Shown: piece after piece, positions 1-12,835 of the stretch
Layout of the letters: every line of letters begins with the position of its first letter
Numbering within the stretch: position 1 is the stretch's first letter
NCBI GenBank assembly: GCA_000149265.1
Contig: CH002587.1
Span: forward strand, 63,957 to 127,956
Reading direction: 5' to 3'
Length of the DNA: 64,000 nt
DNA from: Ciona savignyi
Taxonomy: Eukaryota > Chordata > Ascidiacea > Phlebobranchia > Cionidae
Translations under genes and position numbers: made by a program
The notes under the pieces: model-generated
What the model was told of the DNA's origin: nothing
The model's database searches: none
The model's input: the letters and a program-made list of their open reading frames with translations, nothing else

Positions 1-470
1 GTGGCAGACGCTGCACAATGGTTTCGAGATTTTGCGGTAAATCCAAGGTATATCGACAGTCCCAAAGACTGAACAATCTGTAACTCTCGGCATCCTATAT
101 GCTCTGAAATTACGCAATCCAGCATAATCCGTTTTCTTCAGCTGATGACGCTTTACCAAGCGGTCCACGTGAGCTCTAACGACGAGATCAAGTCTTCCAT
201 GACGTTTGTGTAATATATCCAATGCTTCCTTATATCCAAGTTCTGGGGGCAAGCTCTTACAGCCAATAATGTTGGCACTTGCGGCACCAGAACAAAAGTC
301 GCACAAATACGATAGTTTTTCCGCGTCGGACAAATGCGCTCTATTTATCTGACGGTCAAAATCAGTAATAAATCTGTGGTAGTCAAACGAGTCACCGTTG
401 AAAGCCGAAAGTGTTGCCCTTGGCAAATTGAAGCCTTGCTTTATGGTTTCAGCAAATACGAGTAAATCCG
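1..470 (-). pseudogene. BEL/Pao retroelement gag, DUF1759-type core (partial, runs off window start)
   Basis: Read on the reverse strand from about 470 down to 1, a continuous frame includes LPRATLSAFNGDS, FITDFDRQIN and GYKEALDILHKRHGR. This is the pattern of the DUF1759 gag core of BEL/Pao LTR retrotransposons (Leu-Pro start, F-x-GD, then YLxxxxSGAA). Gag would form the cytoplasmic particle around the element RNA. The frame is offset from the linker ORF upstream, implying a frameshift around 450–490. The 3' part and the pol genes lie beyond the window start. A host gene is unlikely because a typical BEL gag N-terminus lies directly upstream. Confidence 0.7.
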
Positions 471-835
471 ACTTCGGAAAATAAACAGAGGAAATGATGT
501 GGTTGCAATGACTGGTTAAGGGGACTCATCTCTAGCACGCCGGCCCCGTTGCCATCCGCGCCTGTCGCGGAACGTGGAGCGTGCATTTCCATCGTGAAGG
601 GTTTGTTAGCTGGTAAAAGCGGCCTATCCGCTGTAGTGACGTGCAATGGACTACTTTGAAACACACCGGCCCCAGTGTAGCTTACGCCTGTCGCAAGTAC
701 TTGGTGTTTCCCTCTCCCAGACTGAGACACCAAAGGAATGCCGGGATCGTTTGCAGTTGTGGGTGCAAGCGGCCTATCCGCTGTATGCATGCCCAGTGTT
801 GGCGCAGCCCCGACGAGTATGACGGTTGTCCCTGA
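449..835 (-). pseudogene. BEL gag linker with an internal tandem duplication
   Basis: This reverse-strand stretch joins the coiled-coil N-terminus to the DUF1759 core. It is Pro/Ser/Thr-rich and contains two related blocks of about 50 residues, each with TADRPL, then ATG, then GAGV and SPL. At DNA level the repeated anchor is gcggcctatccgctgta, seen near 623 and 769, about 150 bp apart. No domain is recognised, and such linkers are variable in this family. The duplication looks recent because the anchor is unchanged between copies. Confidence 0.55.
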
Positions 836-890
836 ACCCGCGTTGCTCTACCGGTGACTTCGCGTACGATGCGAGTTTCACCGGCTTCGG

Positions 891-1307
891 TTAAACTATT
901 GGTGTAATGTCTTCGAACAGGGAGGTCCTGGAAGAAAGCGAATCAGAAATTGAATCAGCCTCAAAGTGCGCAAGCTCCACTTCTTCCGTAGCCTTGGCAA
1001 GCTCTAGCTCCATCTGCAGTTGCTTTTGATGTTGTTCTATCTGCAGTTGCTTTTGCTGTTGCTCCATTTGCCATTGCTGGTACTCTTGATCTAGCAACTG
1101 CGACTCAATTGCACATCTTCGCTTTAGTTGCTGAAGTCTCAGCTCCCGTGCTTCAGCCTCTCTACGGGCTACGATGGATGAAGAATTCTTACTTCTTGTA
1201 GACTTAGCCCTAGGTAGCGGCTCTTTCTGCAAGCCTGGATTTACAGTGTCTAACACTGCCAGTAGTTCGTGAGACGACCCACTACTTTGCTGATTATCCA
1301 TAGTCAA
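891..1307 (-). pseudogene. BEL/Pao gag N-terminal coiled-coil region
   Basis: The 138-residue reverse frame starts at ATG near 1307. Its second half is a Gln/Glu/Leu-rich coiled coil (QQQKQLQIEQHQKQLQ, then LELAKATEEVELA), preceded by a basic Ser-rich stretch (RAKSTRSKNSSS). A basic patch followed by a long coil ahead of a DUF1759 core is the usual order in BEL/Pao gag. The frame stops at 891 (a stop codon after TPIV), whereas an intact gag would continue into the linker. About 50 bp upstream, near 1350–1372, the reverse strand reads ttggagcggatccaa, a candidate primer-binding site following an LTR. That site is inference only. Confidence 0.6.
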
Positions 1308-1654
1308 TAATGTTGAGGTCTTTCAATATACAGGTAGTCCCTTTTTTAAATAATATTGGATCCGCTCCAACAACAAGACACGTTTTCAGATGCGTTTATT
1401 CCAGCATACAAATCCAGAATTAAACGATTTAAAAAAGGTTGACTTACGCGCCTAAAACATAACATTGTACATTTACATTATAATTTCAGGCTAACAATTT
1501 TACAAATTACCCACCAACAATAATAAACCGTTAAAAACTGTACTACCAAGCAAAATTCCGTACACCACGTTTTTTTGGCTACAATACTTGAATACGAGAC
1601 AATGGTATAATCACGTAATATTGGCCTACCCATAGAAATAACAATGTTAATATT

Positions 1655-2160
1655 ACAGTTTTGTCCGTAACATAAACTCTATTTCCATCATGAAGGTATG
1701 CAGCGCATCATCGCCCAGTATTCTTTCCGCCGTCAGATGGCGAAGCAGCTTACGAATTGTACGTATCATTCGTTCCCATATGCCACCTTGGTGACTTGCC
1801 AAAGGTGGATTAAAGTTTCATTAATTTCCCTTTTGGTTCAACGCATTGTTGATGCTCTTCTGAATAAAGTTTTGGATTTGCTGTCGGAGCTCGTTCTCGG
1901 CACCAACGAAGTTTAGACCGTTGTCACAGTACATGTCTCTAGTTGCGAACCCAGGTCTACATGGGTCAGTCTACATGGGGGTAAAGGTGCCTTAATTTCT
2001 TTGCCAACTTTCGCTATCGAGAAGCGACATTGCCTACAGGAGTTTAAATAATATCGAACACTATATAGAATGCCCTCTGACAATCCAGAAAATGTTCCCG
2101 TATTGCCGCTAAGACGTGTTGAGTACCCGAATGACCGGCAACGACATGGTAATGTTTAAC
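1655..2160 (-). pseudogene. BEL/Pao integrase fragment (zinc-binding part plus late catalytic core)
   Basis: On the reverse strand, 2160–2010 reads in pieces as GHSGTQHVLAAIREHFWI followed by CRQCRF. This is the HHCC zinc-binding module of retroviral-type integrase. From about 1930 it reads CDNGLNFVGAENELR, then WNFNPPLASHQGGIWERMI and RTIRKLLRHL, which is the late catalytic core typical of Pao elements. The segment between these two parts is missing and stops break the frame. It lies upstream, in reading direction, of a gag start at 1307, which is the wrong order for one element. Two elements or a rearrangement are therefore implied. Confidence 0.7.
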
Positions 2161-2560
2161 AATAAGCGATGTGACAAAATGGCGACTAGGCAATATATTT
2201 GGATGCTTTACTTCATTATCAATACGAAGAAAGGCTCTTAACCACCACCAACAAACCCCTCAAAACACCCTTCATCAAAATAGGACGGAGTCTGAACAAA
2301 GGACGAGAGCGCTTATACGAAACACACGGCCGAGACACAGCGGCCAGGGCTGAAATAAAGTCTGGAAAATCATCAAGGGACGCAATAATATCTGAGAACG
2401 ACTCTAACTGTTTTGAAGTGCTGTATAATGATTTGGGTGACTCTGTGGTTAACAGAACTCAAAATCTACAAATGCATTCTACTACAGAATAATATCGGTC
2501 ACGCACAATGGCGCTATTAAGCCATAAGCAAAAATGGAGTAGCTTTCTTGGGCTCTCCTA
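2161..2560. other. No gene recognised (one 97-codon forward ORF)
   Basis: A forward frame at 2199–2492 is open for 97 codons and includes GRSLNKGRERLYETHGRDT. I recognise no domain in it. It has no convincing splice borders and follows a dead retroelement. It may be chance or a remnant of the adjacent element. Confidence 0.2.
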
Positions 2561-2562
2561 GA

Positions 2563-2690
2563 ACGGTCGGGTGGCCGAATGGTTAACGTAACCGATTCAT
2601 ATACCAATTCCACCTATATAAAAAAACGAAATTAGTGACGAGGCCGTCATAGGATCAAAACTAAGCACGATAAAAAATCCTGGGCTCTGC
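2563..2690 (+). repeat. tRNA-derived SINE head (family 2)
   Basis: The sequence gggtggccgaatggttaacg resembles the 5' part of a tRNA including an A-box region. A degraded B-box-like block follows about 65 bp on. Two better copies occur at 52385–52502 and, inverted, at 43191–43291, both with clear target duplications. This copy is more diverged and no target duplication was identified. Confidence 0.5.
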
Positions 2691-3601
2691 GTTTAGTCGG
2701 AAAATGCTTACACGAATATATAAATGCAAGCTAGAAAGAAAATTACGATCATTCCAAATAAAACCTCACAATCACAGTATAAATTCTGCCCGAATATAAA
2801 CAATTATATCAAATAATATTAATCAAGCACAGAGACGCACCGAACGTACGAAAAGTGAGGGGATGCGACGGTTGAAAGCTAATCAATTTTTTAACATGGA
2901 ATAGCCTTAGAATGTGTTTTTTGGACATTTTAAACCAGACGCTTAAAAGTCTCGAGTTTGAATCCGATTCGTCATAATTAGTAAAAGTTTTAATGAATAA
3001 TTTGGAACCCTCGCGTTTGTCGCGATGATTTCATGCGGGCAACGCCATTAGTATGTATGCACCTGGCCGTTCATAACGCTAAGGTGGCTGGACTGGCCTA
3101 ACTTCTCCGACGGATAGACTATAAACAGCATCCGACTTCATAACTCTAACTTTAAACACAGCGACAGTGAACTAATATAAACGCATGGAGAGGTCAGTCC
3201 AGACTTTGAAGCCTTGTATATAGACGCAGCAAGCGACACAACCTGACATGGTGTACGAAAATAGCGGAAACAAAACAGAATTTGGGCTTTTATAATGTGC
3301 AAACGGATATACAGGCGAATAATGAAAGTATATCGAAATGGTTTTGGTGTGGGGAAATGAAAGCACTATGTTAAACCGAAGCGGTTTCAAGTTGAGTTCG
3401 TGAAAGAGGAAATAAATTCGAGAATCGTTTAATAAATAAAATTTCCAGCTCAAAACAAAATAAAATTTGGAAATAAAGTGTATAAACTTCTCGTGTTCTG
3501 AAATGTTGACTCTAGATACAACTGACATTTACGATAATCTATTTTCTATTGGCATGAAAAGCAATGCGATGATCCAAGTTGTTTACCGAGCTCTCGCTTA
3601 G
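2691..3601. other. Intergenic stretch with no recognisable gene
   Basis: No coding region is supported. A B-box-like motif (gagtttgaatcc near 2950) may mark another degraded SINE head. The 118-codon reverse ORF at 3172–3528 is low-complexity, Phe/Tyr-rich and has no recognised domain. Confidence 0.3.
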
Positions 3602-6095
3602 ATGCGCTTTCGGTAAGGAGAAACGCACTACCCGTATTACGTGCTCTAGTGAGTTCCGTTAGAGGCATATACACAATATGAGTAATTATAGTCGTCAGTG
3701 GCTGTTGTTCGGCCCAGTATTATTTTTTATATAGCTTACCCAATCCTATAAAAATTCCTTAGCTTCCAATTAGGTTATAACCGTTCGCTTTGCAGCCAAA
3801 GGACCGATTTATAAACTAATTCAATTGGAAAGTCAAATTATCTCCGCAGGTATGAACGGGACCGTTATTCACTTTTCTGTGTCGCTAGAATTATATTACT
3901 GGAATAATATAAGAATTCGAATGGGAAACATGAAATCGCATAACTCTGTAGTAGTGCGGTTATCCGGCGGCACAGTGTCCAGTCTCATCCACTGGAGGGA
4001 ATGTGTAAAGGTTATCGGGGTACGTAGAATAAGTGGATTGTACGCTGTGGAGATACTCGTGGAATGTGTGTCTGCCAGCATCCACCTAGTATGGATACTA
4101 CCCAAAGTGGGTTAATTTCCACATTGAGGGTTTCGTTCTAAAACCACCAACTCGCGTTAAACGCACCAATTTTTTGGCTTAGTTAGTAAGTAACTAAAAA
4201 GTCGTTTTAAAATCAATTTTCAATATACACGAAAGTTTTATATGCGGAAGCTAAGGTATTTATGACAGAAAATCTGGTCCGTTTCCTTTTTAAAATATTA
4301 AGCAAACTTCGCCTAACCGTGTATGTAAGGATTGTTTGGCCCTGGTCCATCTTACACCTGCACCGGGTCACTAAGAGCGACGCGTGTATCTCTTTGATGA
4401 CTCGTGCGAACACGCTCACCTTATGATGATAATACGCGAGAGTAACTAATATTTCTTTAATATATCAAAGTCTGCTATCAAATAAAAGCAGAAAGGGAAA
4501 ATTGTTTCAAAACTCCATAGCATTCGCGTTTTGCATAATTATATTTCCACATAAAAAACTCGATGATTTATTGTTGTTTTTTTGTTGTTTAGCTTTGTTG
4601 AATCTATGCCTTTTTTGGCTGAATTGTTTTTTTAACCCCCCCCCCCATTTTACAAATAAGGAAAACTGTATTTGCACTAAACAAAACAATTTTGGTTTTT
4701 ATTTAAATTTATATCAATCCGCGATCAGCGGTGGTGGTCTACGCGCGCTTTTAATGTAATACCAATCCGCTTGTTAATATAATGCTACCATTGTTACAGC
4801 GAGTTAAGCGATTTCTGCCTCTTGTAAGACAGGAGGACTATTTGTGCTAATTTGTGTAATGTACGCAATCCTCTAAATATCTACCAAGCGAAACAACACG
4901 GAATTCAAATATTTTGTAGTGGTTACGCGAGAGTTAAAAAAGCTAACCGGTTTTAACTATAATAAATAATTTTGGGCAAAGCGTGCGTGAAAGGATTGTT
5001 TGGTCCTGGGGTTTCCTTGCACCTGGTCAAAAACAGTAGGCGCGTGTATCTTTTCGATGACTCGTGCGAAAGCGCTAAAAAACATTATTTGTTAATATAT
5101 ATTGTAAAGTTCCGCTATTAGTTAAAGACAGAAAATAAAACTTAAAAAATTAAAGTTCTAAGTCTAGTTGTAACAGTGAGTGTCAGAACTGTAAGAATTC
5201 GCTTGACCTGGAAGACCTATCCGTATGGAATAAAATTATAGGTTGGTTTATTACAAAACGACTGAAGAGACACACCAAGCATAAACAGTCAATAAAATAT
5301 TACGACGCAACAATCTGGTCAATCGCTTCGTGAAACAAAATGTGGTAAACAACAGTAAATCAGGGGATTTTAAAATGAGAAAATTATATTTTCGTAAACA
5401 GGTGTGAGCTACAAAGTTTATAAACCAGTTTAACTTCTTTCTGTCCTGAACTAATAGCTGACCTGACAACAAAATAATAGTTTATTCTCTTTTTAATTAT
5501 TATTGTGAGCTCAGCGCATTCACATGTGTCATCACGAAGATACACACGTCGACTCTTTTAAACAAAGATTATGGTATTATAATTATTTTTTAAATTGAGG
5601 CTGGTGTTTGGGTTAGCTCTGGGGTTTAGATTAGTGTTTAGGGTTGGATTGTAATTATTTTCCATAGTTTTAAAAGCAGTTTTCCACCTTTCCTCTTTCC
5701 ATTCTTTTAGTGTTTTCTCGTTAGGCCCATAACTGCGGAGATCAAAGCGCAACTACGTAATGACGCAATGAGATATCCTTGACGCGCACACATATAACCG
5801 TTGGAATATAACAGTAGTTTCACCAATTATTCCACACTAGTAATGAAAGCGGAATGGTTTATGTCTAGAAGACCAATTTTTGTATAAGGACCTTTGGCTC
5901 CAATCCGGACGGTTAGAACCCAACCGGAACATAAACTATTTTCTGGATTGGGTCGGCCTATATAAACACAACCTTATTTTAGACGCGTAAATCACTGACT
6001 AGCGACTTTTTTATTCTTATATTGTAAATGGGCCTATAAAAAACTAGGAAACTTAATACCCGTGGTGCGTTTCTCCATACCGAAAGCACCGGCTA
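3602..6095. mobile_element. ~2.5 kb unit with long inverted terminal repeats (non-coding DNA element candidate)
   Basis: The left arm (about 3602–3825) and the right arm (about 5876–6095) are diverged reverse complements over roughly 220 bp. Both begin with a tgc(g)ctttcggta-ggagaaacgc block and end with an agccaaagg-cc block. No transposase is visible between them. Inside lie two direct copies of a ~250-bp segment, at about 4250–4500 and 4940–5140, each with the block gatgactcgtgcgaa. A poly-C run sits at about 4638. No convincing target duplication was seen. It could be a non-autonomous DNA transposon, a foldback element, or an old inverted duplication. Confidence 0.5.
4250..5140 (+). repeat. 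Direct repeat pair inside the inverted-repeat unit
   Basis: Segments at about 4330–4420 and 4985–5075 share ggattgtttgg-cctgg, a cacctg block, cgcgtgtatct and gatgactcgtgcgaa in the same order and orientation. They therefore represent an internal duplication. No reading frame is conserved between the copies. Confidence 0.5.
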
Positions 6096-9000
6096 TCATG
6101 ATCGAAAGCGTCCAACTTTTTTTTTAAAGTGGGAGGTCGGAAATACAAAATGCATCATAGCATAACAACAACACCCTCTTAATATTAGTCTTATACACTT
6201 TAAAAGTATTTTTTTCCCTGTGTTTTCGCCGCGCAACGCAATAAATACGCGCTCGAAGGTTCTGCCATACATAGACAAATAGGAATGCATGAAAAGTGCT
6301 TTTCAATGCGTAATGAATGTGGACGCCGCGAATATATAGATAAAAAAGCACCCCACTTGTGCACGTTTTTTTCGCATTTTCCGACGCCTATGCCTCAGAC
6401 TATAGATAACTTGCATTTACCTAAGTAACTTGCTTCCCGAACATAACGGTATATTGAATGAGACGCAGAATACAATTAAACTAAATCAAGAGTTAGTATT
6501 TGAATTTGAGATTTATACTTTACAAATCGCGGCTACCATTATAATTAGTAGGGGTTTTGTGCAGAGGTGTTGTGCAGAGCAGACTTTTCGCTGCGCAGCT
6601 CGCAAGAGATCGTGAGGCAGCTTTTGGCAGCAAGCTTAGCCAACTCAAACGCACCCAAAAAGAAAAGCGCGAGCCCACACATGTGATAATTGATGAATTT
6701 AGTCTTGTTAGAAACTTTAACCAAGGTGAATATAACGCTATCAAATTAAATATGTTAATTAAACGCATATATATATTATTTGTGAAGGAATTTCTTTAAA
6801 CATAAATTTAAACCGAACTAAACATGATTTATTAACTTTAAATCCCATTTGATGCAACAATAATGCGCATTGTTGCGTAACTATATTGAATGACTATTGT
6901 CACTGCACAATATACATATGTATTATACGTGCGGGTTTAAAACTTAATATTTTTAATTAGTCAACAACAGTCCGCCTTTCATCACGTGACCATTGTGAAA
7001 ATATTCAACCCAACAAGTTTCGGCTGCAACCAGTCTTCGCTGACTGGCTTCATAAAATATACTCCAACGATTATTTAATTAAGAAAATCAAATGTGAAAA
7101 AGTGTAAGTGAGTGTTTATCATATTTACTCGGTCACATATAACGTCTGAAATAAGATTAAAAACACAACAAAAGTGCTGTATATTTCTAAATCCACGTTA
7201 TATGCTACATGTGCATTAACATATTCCCAGCGAAAACGAATGACACATGCTAGAACTAGCATAGAGCTAATTTTAAATCGCTTCGGGGTAAATAAATCAT
7301 TCTCCTTTTGTTAATATAAAAACGCATTGAATTGCCAATGTTTATACAAAAGCATTAATTGAGTTTAGTAAGATAGGTGCACCGGCCCGTAAATGTAACA
7401 GCTACTTCCAATATTTAGGATTACCATTGTTTACCCGAAATATACATTCCCATGTTAAATACTGCGTTTATTGCTTTAAACAGCGAACAGTAGGATGAAC
7501 GGAAAACAAACATTTCGCTGCGGAGTTGTGTCGTTAAAAAGTTTAAACACGCTCAGAATTGATGCCTCGCAGATTAAGCTTGAGCTGTGTACATTGAATG
7601 TGCGTATGACGACCCAGTGTATATGCAACATAAGGGACTTGGTATAATAGTGGTATATTAGTAACTTACCGCGGCTTGTTCTTCCAGGTCCATTTCAGCT
7701 TCTCACACTTTGAGCTTGAAGCCTCCGCAAGAAACAGAAAAGCAAAATCGGTGCTGGTACCGTATTGGCGAGCACCTAAATATATAAAGGTTATATATCT
7801 GGTCGCAAATTTCACGTTGTAGAGCAATATTTCACAGTATGTTTGAATTAGTGCTGTACATTATATCGATAATCGCGATATAATCGATTTCACTCAGCTA
7901 CGATACTAATACCGCTAATATCGTACCACACGCCTTGTTTTAAAAGGGAAACTTAACCTAACAGTCTTTTTGTAAAGTAAAAATAGTGTTTATTCACTCA
8001 CAAATGCATTGTTATGTCGAAAACCTATTGTAACACTTGCAATTGTGATGTAATGATCGTTCCTACGCCTATTATTGTGTATCATTGGGGGTGATATGTT
8101 TATGATATTTTTCATTTATAATTAGTTCATTAGGCCAAGGTATCATGCATTTGAATTTATACAAGCTAACTTTTCTTACTTACAAACATAGCATGATATA
8201 GGTTATATTACGTAATATAAAGTTTAACACCGCCTTGAGAATGGTGTATTCTATTGTGTAATTGAACGTGTGGTGAATCGATGCTTTCGGGAACTTATAT
8301 AATTGTTTGGGTATAATGATTACGTATATTGTTTGTAGAACACGTATGTGAACGTATTTTTACTTCCAAGTGATTTGCGTCGTATTTACGACCAGTACAC
8401 CGCCTTTTGTATTTAAAACGCCTGTCATTATCGCAATTAAAATAGGCGTCAAATTGTCTTCCCTCGGGTAAATCTTTGATATATATTGTTGTGTATGTAT
8501 AGCGTACAAAATATTGCCACCAATTGCGTAAATATGCGCTGCATTCTCAATAATAGAATGTAGCTTAAAACATTGCTGTACGTCTATAGTCTATATTCTA
8601 AATTTTATGCTGCAAGTTACTTGGAGTCAGACTTAAACAAGCACCGACTTTACAAACTGGAAAGGACAGCCTAAAGTGGACCTTTTGGGGTTAGTGACCA
8701 GCGGCCAAATGCACTTGCCCCGATAAAAGCAAAAATAAAGCCGGGGTGCTAAAAACGCATTATTTACGAACGGTGCCTTTCTGACAAACTTTCGTTTCTG
8801 GCCAGTAGTTATAAATCCTGGTTAGGTTTTGCACATGGATTTGTATGTTTAATGCAATATTTAGAAATAAGGTTGATTTCATTTACAAGCGTTATATTGG
8901 GCATTTTATATTATATATTGTTAATTGTCACCAAGTAATGCATTTCAGTCCGTTACAGACGATTAGTTTATATATTGGGAATTCCCCATGTTTACTTGTC

Positions 9001-10024
9001 TTTATTATCGCGATACGTGGACCAGCGATTATTGATACATTTTCAAATGTATCATTGCAGCTCTAGTTTTAACCCACAACTACACAATCGGATGAGAATT
9101 GCTGACAAACGTCTTACTACGACCACACACATAAACAAATAATTATTTTTTCGCTCACGCTTTCACTGTGTTGTCGAAATCCCAGCAAGGAACACGGGAT
9201 ACTTGTTTCGTCTCCACCGATGTCCGTTCTCCTCGATTCTTTTCTCCGCAAAAGCAGGTTTTTTAGGCTTTCTGCAGATTTTGATTTAATTATAATGAGT
9301 ATTAAACAAGCTATTCTCTCCATCCTCATGTTTACACTTAGTACAGGGAATCACAGAGGAAAAGTGAAGGATTCCTCGCCTCTGTGAGACGAAGAATCCC
9401 AAGTTCTAATTATATAAGATATTAACAATATCTTCGGTCTTATGTACCACCTTTCACAGGAACCACAGGAAGTATCGTCGACCACCTGCTTGTCACAGCT
9501 GCTTTGAGTTTGATAGTTTCCACAGTTGATTAAATTGTTTCTGCGTGTCTCTATTTGAAGTTAGGGTGGTGTTAGTTACAAATACACCTTGTATGTTAGT
9601 TACAATTTAAATAGAGATCTACTTCAATCTCGCTCGCATTTTTCTTCGCTTGCGTTTCTGGAGGTCAAAATGTAGCTGGGCAGCAACGTTAACGCTTCAA
9701 ACCATCACGTGGATATTAATTATGTACACAATTCTACGGCTGAATACGACGCGTCTCACCTTTGCACACGAAACACCAGCGAGGACCACAGATCGCCTCC
9801 TCTGCCACAAGTCCCTTCTGCTGCTCTACTGATTGAATGGTTTTTTGTTTTTTTTTAGCAGGAAATCTTCGTTGCAATTAAGTTACAAATATGTTTGTTA
9901 TCAATAGCATTAATCAACTCTTAATGTTTTTCCTTATGTGCTGCAGTACACAACTTCTAACTCAGGTAATAAATAGTTGAATGGGATGTTACATTTTATA
10001 GCACAGGAACGCGAAAACACCCTC
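6096..10024. other. Long gene-poor stretch
   Basis: No coding region is supported in about 3.9 kb. Short ORFs lack domains or splice sites. A block at about 6570–6670 (tgcgcagctcgc and gaaaagcgcgag) recurs near 59050–59155 and, partly, 41400–41500, so it is a dispersed repeat. A small hairpin is possible at 9351–9387, where tcacagagg pairs with cctctgtga. A palindromic AT-rich block (ttatatcgataatcgcgatat) lies near 7860. No function can be assigned to any of these. Confidence 0.3.
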
Positions 10025-12183
10025 GTAATTGCCTTTTTTTCCTTTAGCCCAAAGTTGACCTCATATCTTATAGACAACGCAACAATGTCGATCGCTGTGA
10101 TTGAACAAAGATATTTGTGGTTTGACAAAACATTCCAAAGTTGAACGACCGATTGTCATAACAACAGAACTTACATTGATGGTAGTCGATATACCACCTT
10201 GTTTAGCTGCTATGAATTTTTCGATCATATATTTGGTAGTATTGCGTGTATAAGAGACAATAAATGTCCGTCTTATCTGCTGTAGGAATGGGGATGATCG
10301 TACATGAACGGTTGGCAATATTAGGTGGAACATGGGTCGGTTCACCGGACAAACATCTAGCGGACAATAAAACACATGGATAGGAATTTATATCTATTTG
10401 TTTTACGTTTACAATTTGCCACACGCTTGGCGGTTTTGTTTGATTATTCAGTTGTTAAATTTATTTTATTATGTAAAAATTGCCATTACTTTGTAGTTGC
10501 CACGGTTAACGTTTATTTTATGAGTTACTTACCTGGTTTTGTTTGTGTTACAGTAATAACCCAATGTATTAGTTTATTTCAACTTTAATAAAGTCGACAT
10601 ACAGTGCAATACAACGAGGGAAACTAAGCCTAATGGATCGAAAACTGAGTTGGTAGCGGAAAGCATACCTCGTGATATGCTGAATCTGAACTCGTCGTGA
10701 TGAATCTGAACTCGTCGTCTTCAACGCACCGATTGATGTCAAAAACACGTTCATTAACCTCTCTACCTAGCGAAATATCTTGCATCACCTTTGCTCGATC
10801 ATCAGCCCGAAACGGAATCCGTTACAGCGACACTAGTGGATAGCCACTTCGTCAGTGTAAGGAGGCGTTTAACTTATTATTTCTCCTATCTCTCCAATGC
10901 AAACTGACCTCACAAAACAGCTGTCACTCCAAATTCTGACATAGAAAGTCATAGATTTATTTTACTTCAAACTTTTGAGCTCTTACCCCATCGTACATCG
11001 TCGATTTTTTTGTCTCACAGGTTCTTTCGTAATTATTAGCGTTAACCGAAATCCTAATTTTTTATTCTTTTTTCATGGATTTACGTCATTGCCACGTATT
11101 TAGAGGCATAGCCGAGCGGGAGATTTTTAGTTACGATTTTATTCCAATCGAGAATCGTTGTGTTTTAAACGAGGAATTGCCCAAACTCTGCGGATAAAAG
11201 CAAAGGGGCCGTAACATGTATATTTAAAGCTCAATAACATTTCTTTAATGTCAGCATTTTCAAACGAGTAACTGGCGGGTTACCGAAGCTATTGCAGCAT
11301 GAATATAAGCAAACGGGGAATACGATATAAAAATATTTAAAAAAATGTAATATTTGCACAGCAGTAAGCTGATCGTATAACAGCCTACGCAGTATTGCGA
11401 AAAGAATAATAATATTTATCCCATACAGACTGAACCAATATGGTGCCCAATATGCCCTGGTATACACACATCATTGTAATTTGCCCGAAATGTTTAAGTC
11501 ACTTGCTAGAAAAAATGTAAAGAGTCAACAAAAAACAAATAAAAAATGATTTAAGTCACTTGCGAGAAAAAATGTAAAGAGTCAACAAAAACAAATATTC
11601 GCGATTTTTGGTTTATTATGCAGACAAAAATCACACGCCATAACATTAAATTTTAACCAATTTAAACTTCAACAAACGCCTCAAATATGTTAATTACACG
11701 TCATGAACAATGCATTATGAACTTTTTGAGTTTACCTATTGCTGGCGGCATAATGACGTCTGACGTACCAGTCATGTGATTCTGCTACACAATAATACAG
11801 TTTTCATTGTTTTATATTATTTGTTAATTTGTTTGATGCATTTGTTACGTTATTTCATCTCGAACAAGGATGATTTTGGAAAACAAATCGTTTGGAAATC
11901 AACATTTACGAATTTTAGTCGACTGTCATTTACAAAGAATAGAACCCCAGTAAGCATACCCTTAATAATACCAAAGAAGATGTAAAAGTCAAAATAATAC
12001 CAAAGAAGATCTGTTATTGGTCCATCTTTTAGTGGAGAAGCACATGATGTACATATAACTAGTCCTACGTTACTTTCTATATGTATAACATTGTGTTATC
12101 TAACAAAGTTTATATAAAATTATATAATAATAACATCTGTGTCGTTTGGTATCGTGTCGACTTATCGGAATAGAACTAGGTAC

Positions 12184-12459
12184 AGTTACATGTTTTATCT
12201 TGATACGTGATTTTGGTGCGTGTGCTGATCAGTTGATGTTAATCAACTCTTTCACACAATAATTACCTGTCGCATTTATCGTTATCTTACCCGCCAAAAA
12301 CCGTTAGAGTTTACCGCCCATTTCATTGTATATACCGTTGCATTGTGTTTTAAATTTAGTTGTGATTTTATACTGCTTATGTGAATACAAGCATTTTATA
12401 CATATATTGTTGAGAGCTGCTGACTACTGGCTATCGAGAACCCTGTATAAAGTGTAACA
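12184..12459 (+). mobile_element. Solo LTR of a gypsy-type retroelement
   Basis: The 276-bp block begins (a)gttacatgttttatct and ends agtgtaaca. It is flanked on both sides by the 5-bp duplication ggtac (12179–12183 and 12460–12464). It is the reverse complement of the LTRs bounding the gypsy element at 27.2–31.1 kb. With no internal region, it is a solo LTR left by LTR–LTR recombination. The same LTR, with the same ggtac flanks, is present in copy B at 24616–25131, so insertion predates the segmental duplication. Confidence 0.8.
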
Positions 12460-12727
12460 GGTACACTTATCTAATATACATATAGAGTTGGTTATCGGTT
12501 CCCCATTATGTCATTTAATTACAGCCATATTCCCTATTACTTAGCGATAGGAGAGCAATAATTAAAAAGTGCGACTTCCTATGCCGGCAATTTTTGCAAC
12601 ACTTTTTCTGATTCGTCACTGTTGATACCTAATGTGCGCGGCAATTGACGTGTGGCCTTTTCTAAGTAAACATCTTAAATTTTATTGATGGCAATAAACT
12701 GAGGAAATGCCTATTTAGCCTATTAAC

Positions 12728-12835
12728 AGTAACCCGACGGTGGGCACGAGGCAATCTGACGATTGCCTGTGTGTTAAGCCTCCTTGGTTTTCCATTTACA
12801 GGGATAAACATGAATATCCTATCTTACCCTAAGCT
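12728..12835 (+). repeat. SINE family 1, 3' fragment
   Basis: The stretch from cccgacggtgggcacgagg to gggataaacatgaatatcc matches the 3' half of the full SINE at 50595–50883, including the CCTAT-type tail. The tRNA-like head is missing. The same truncated copy sits in the partner duplication at about 25394–25505. Confidence 0.75.

Noticed and set aside
4502..4759. 85-codon forward ORF and its 60-codon reverse partner
   Set aside because: They are built on homopolymer runs (poly-C near 4638, T-runs) with no domain.
10203..10588. ORFs in the duplicated segment tested as a gene
   Set aside because: The corresponding frames in copy B are broken by indels, so no coding constraint is visible.
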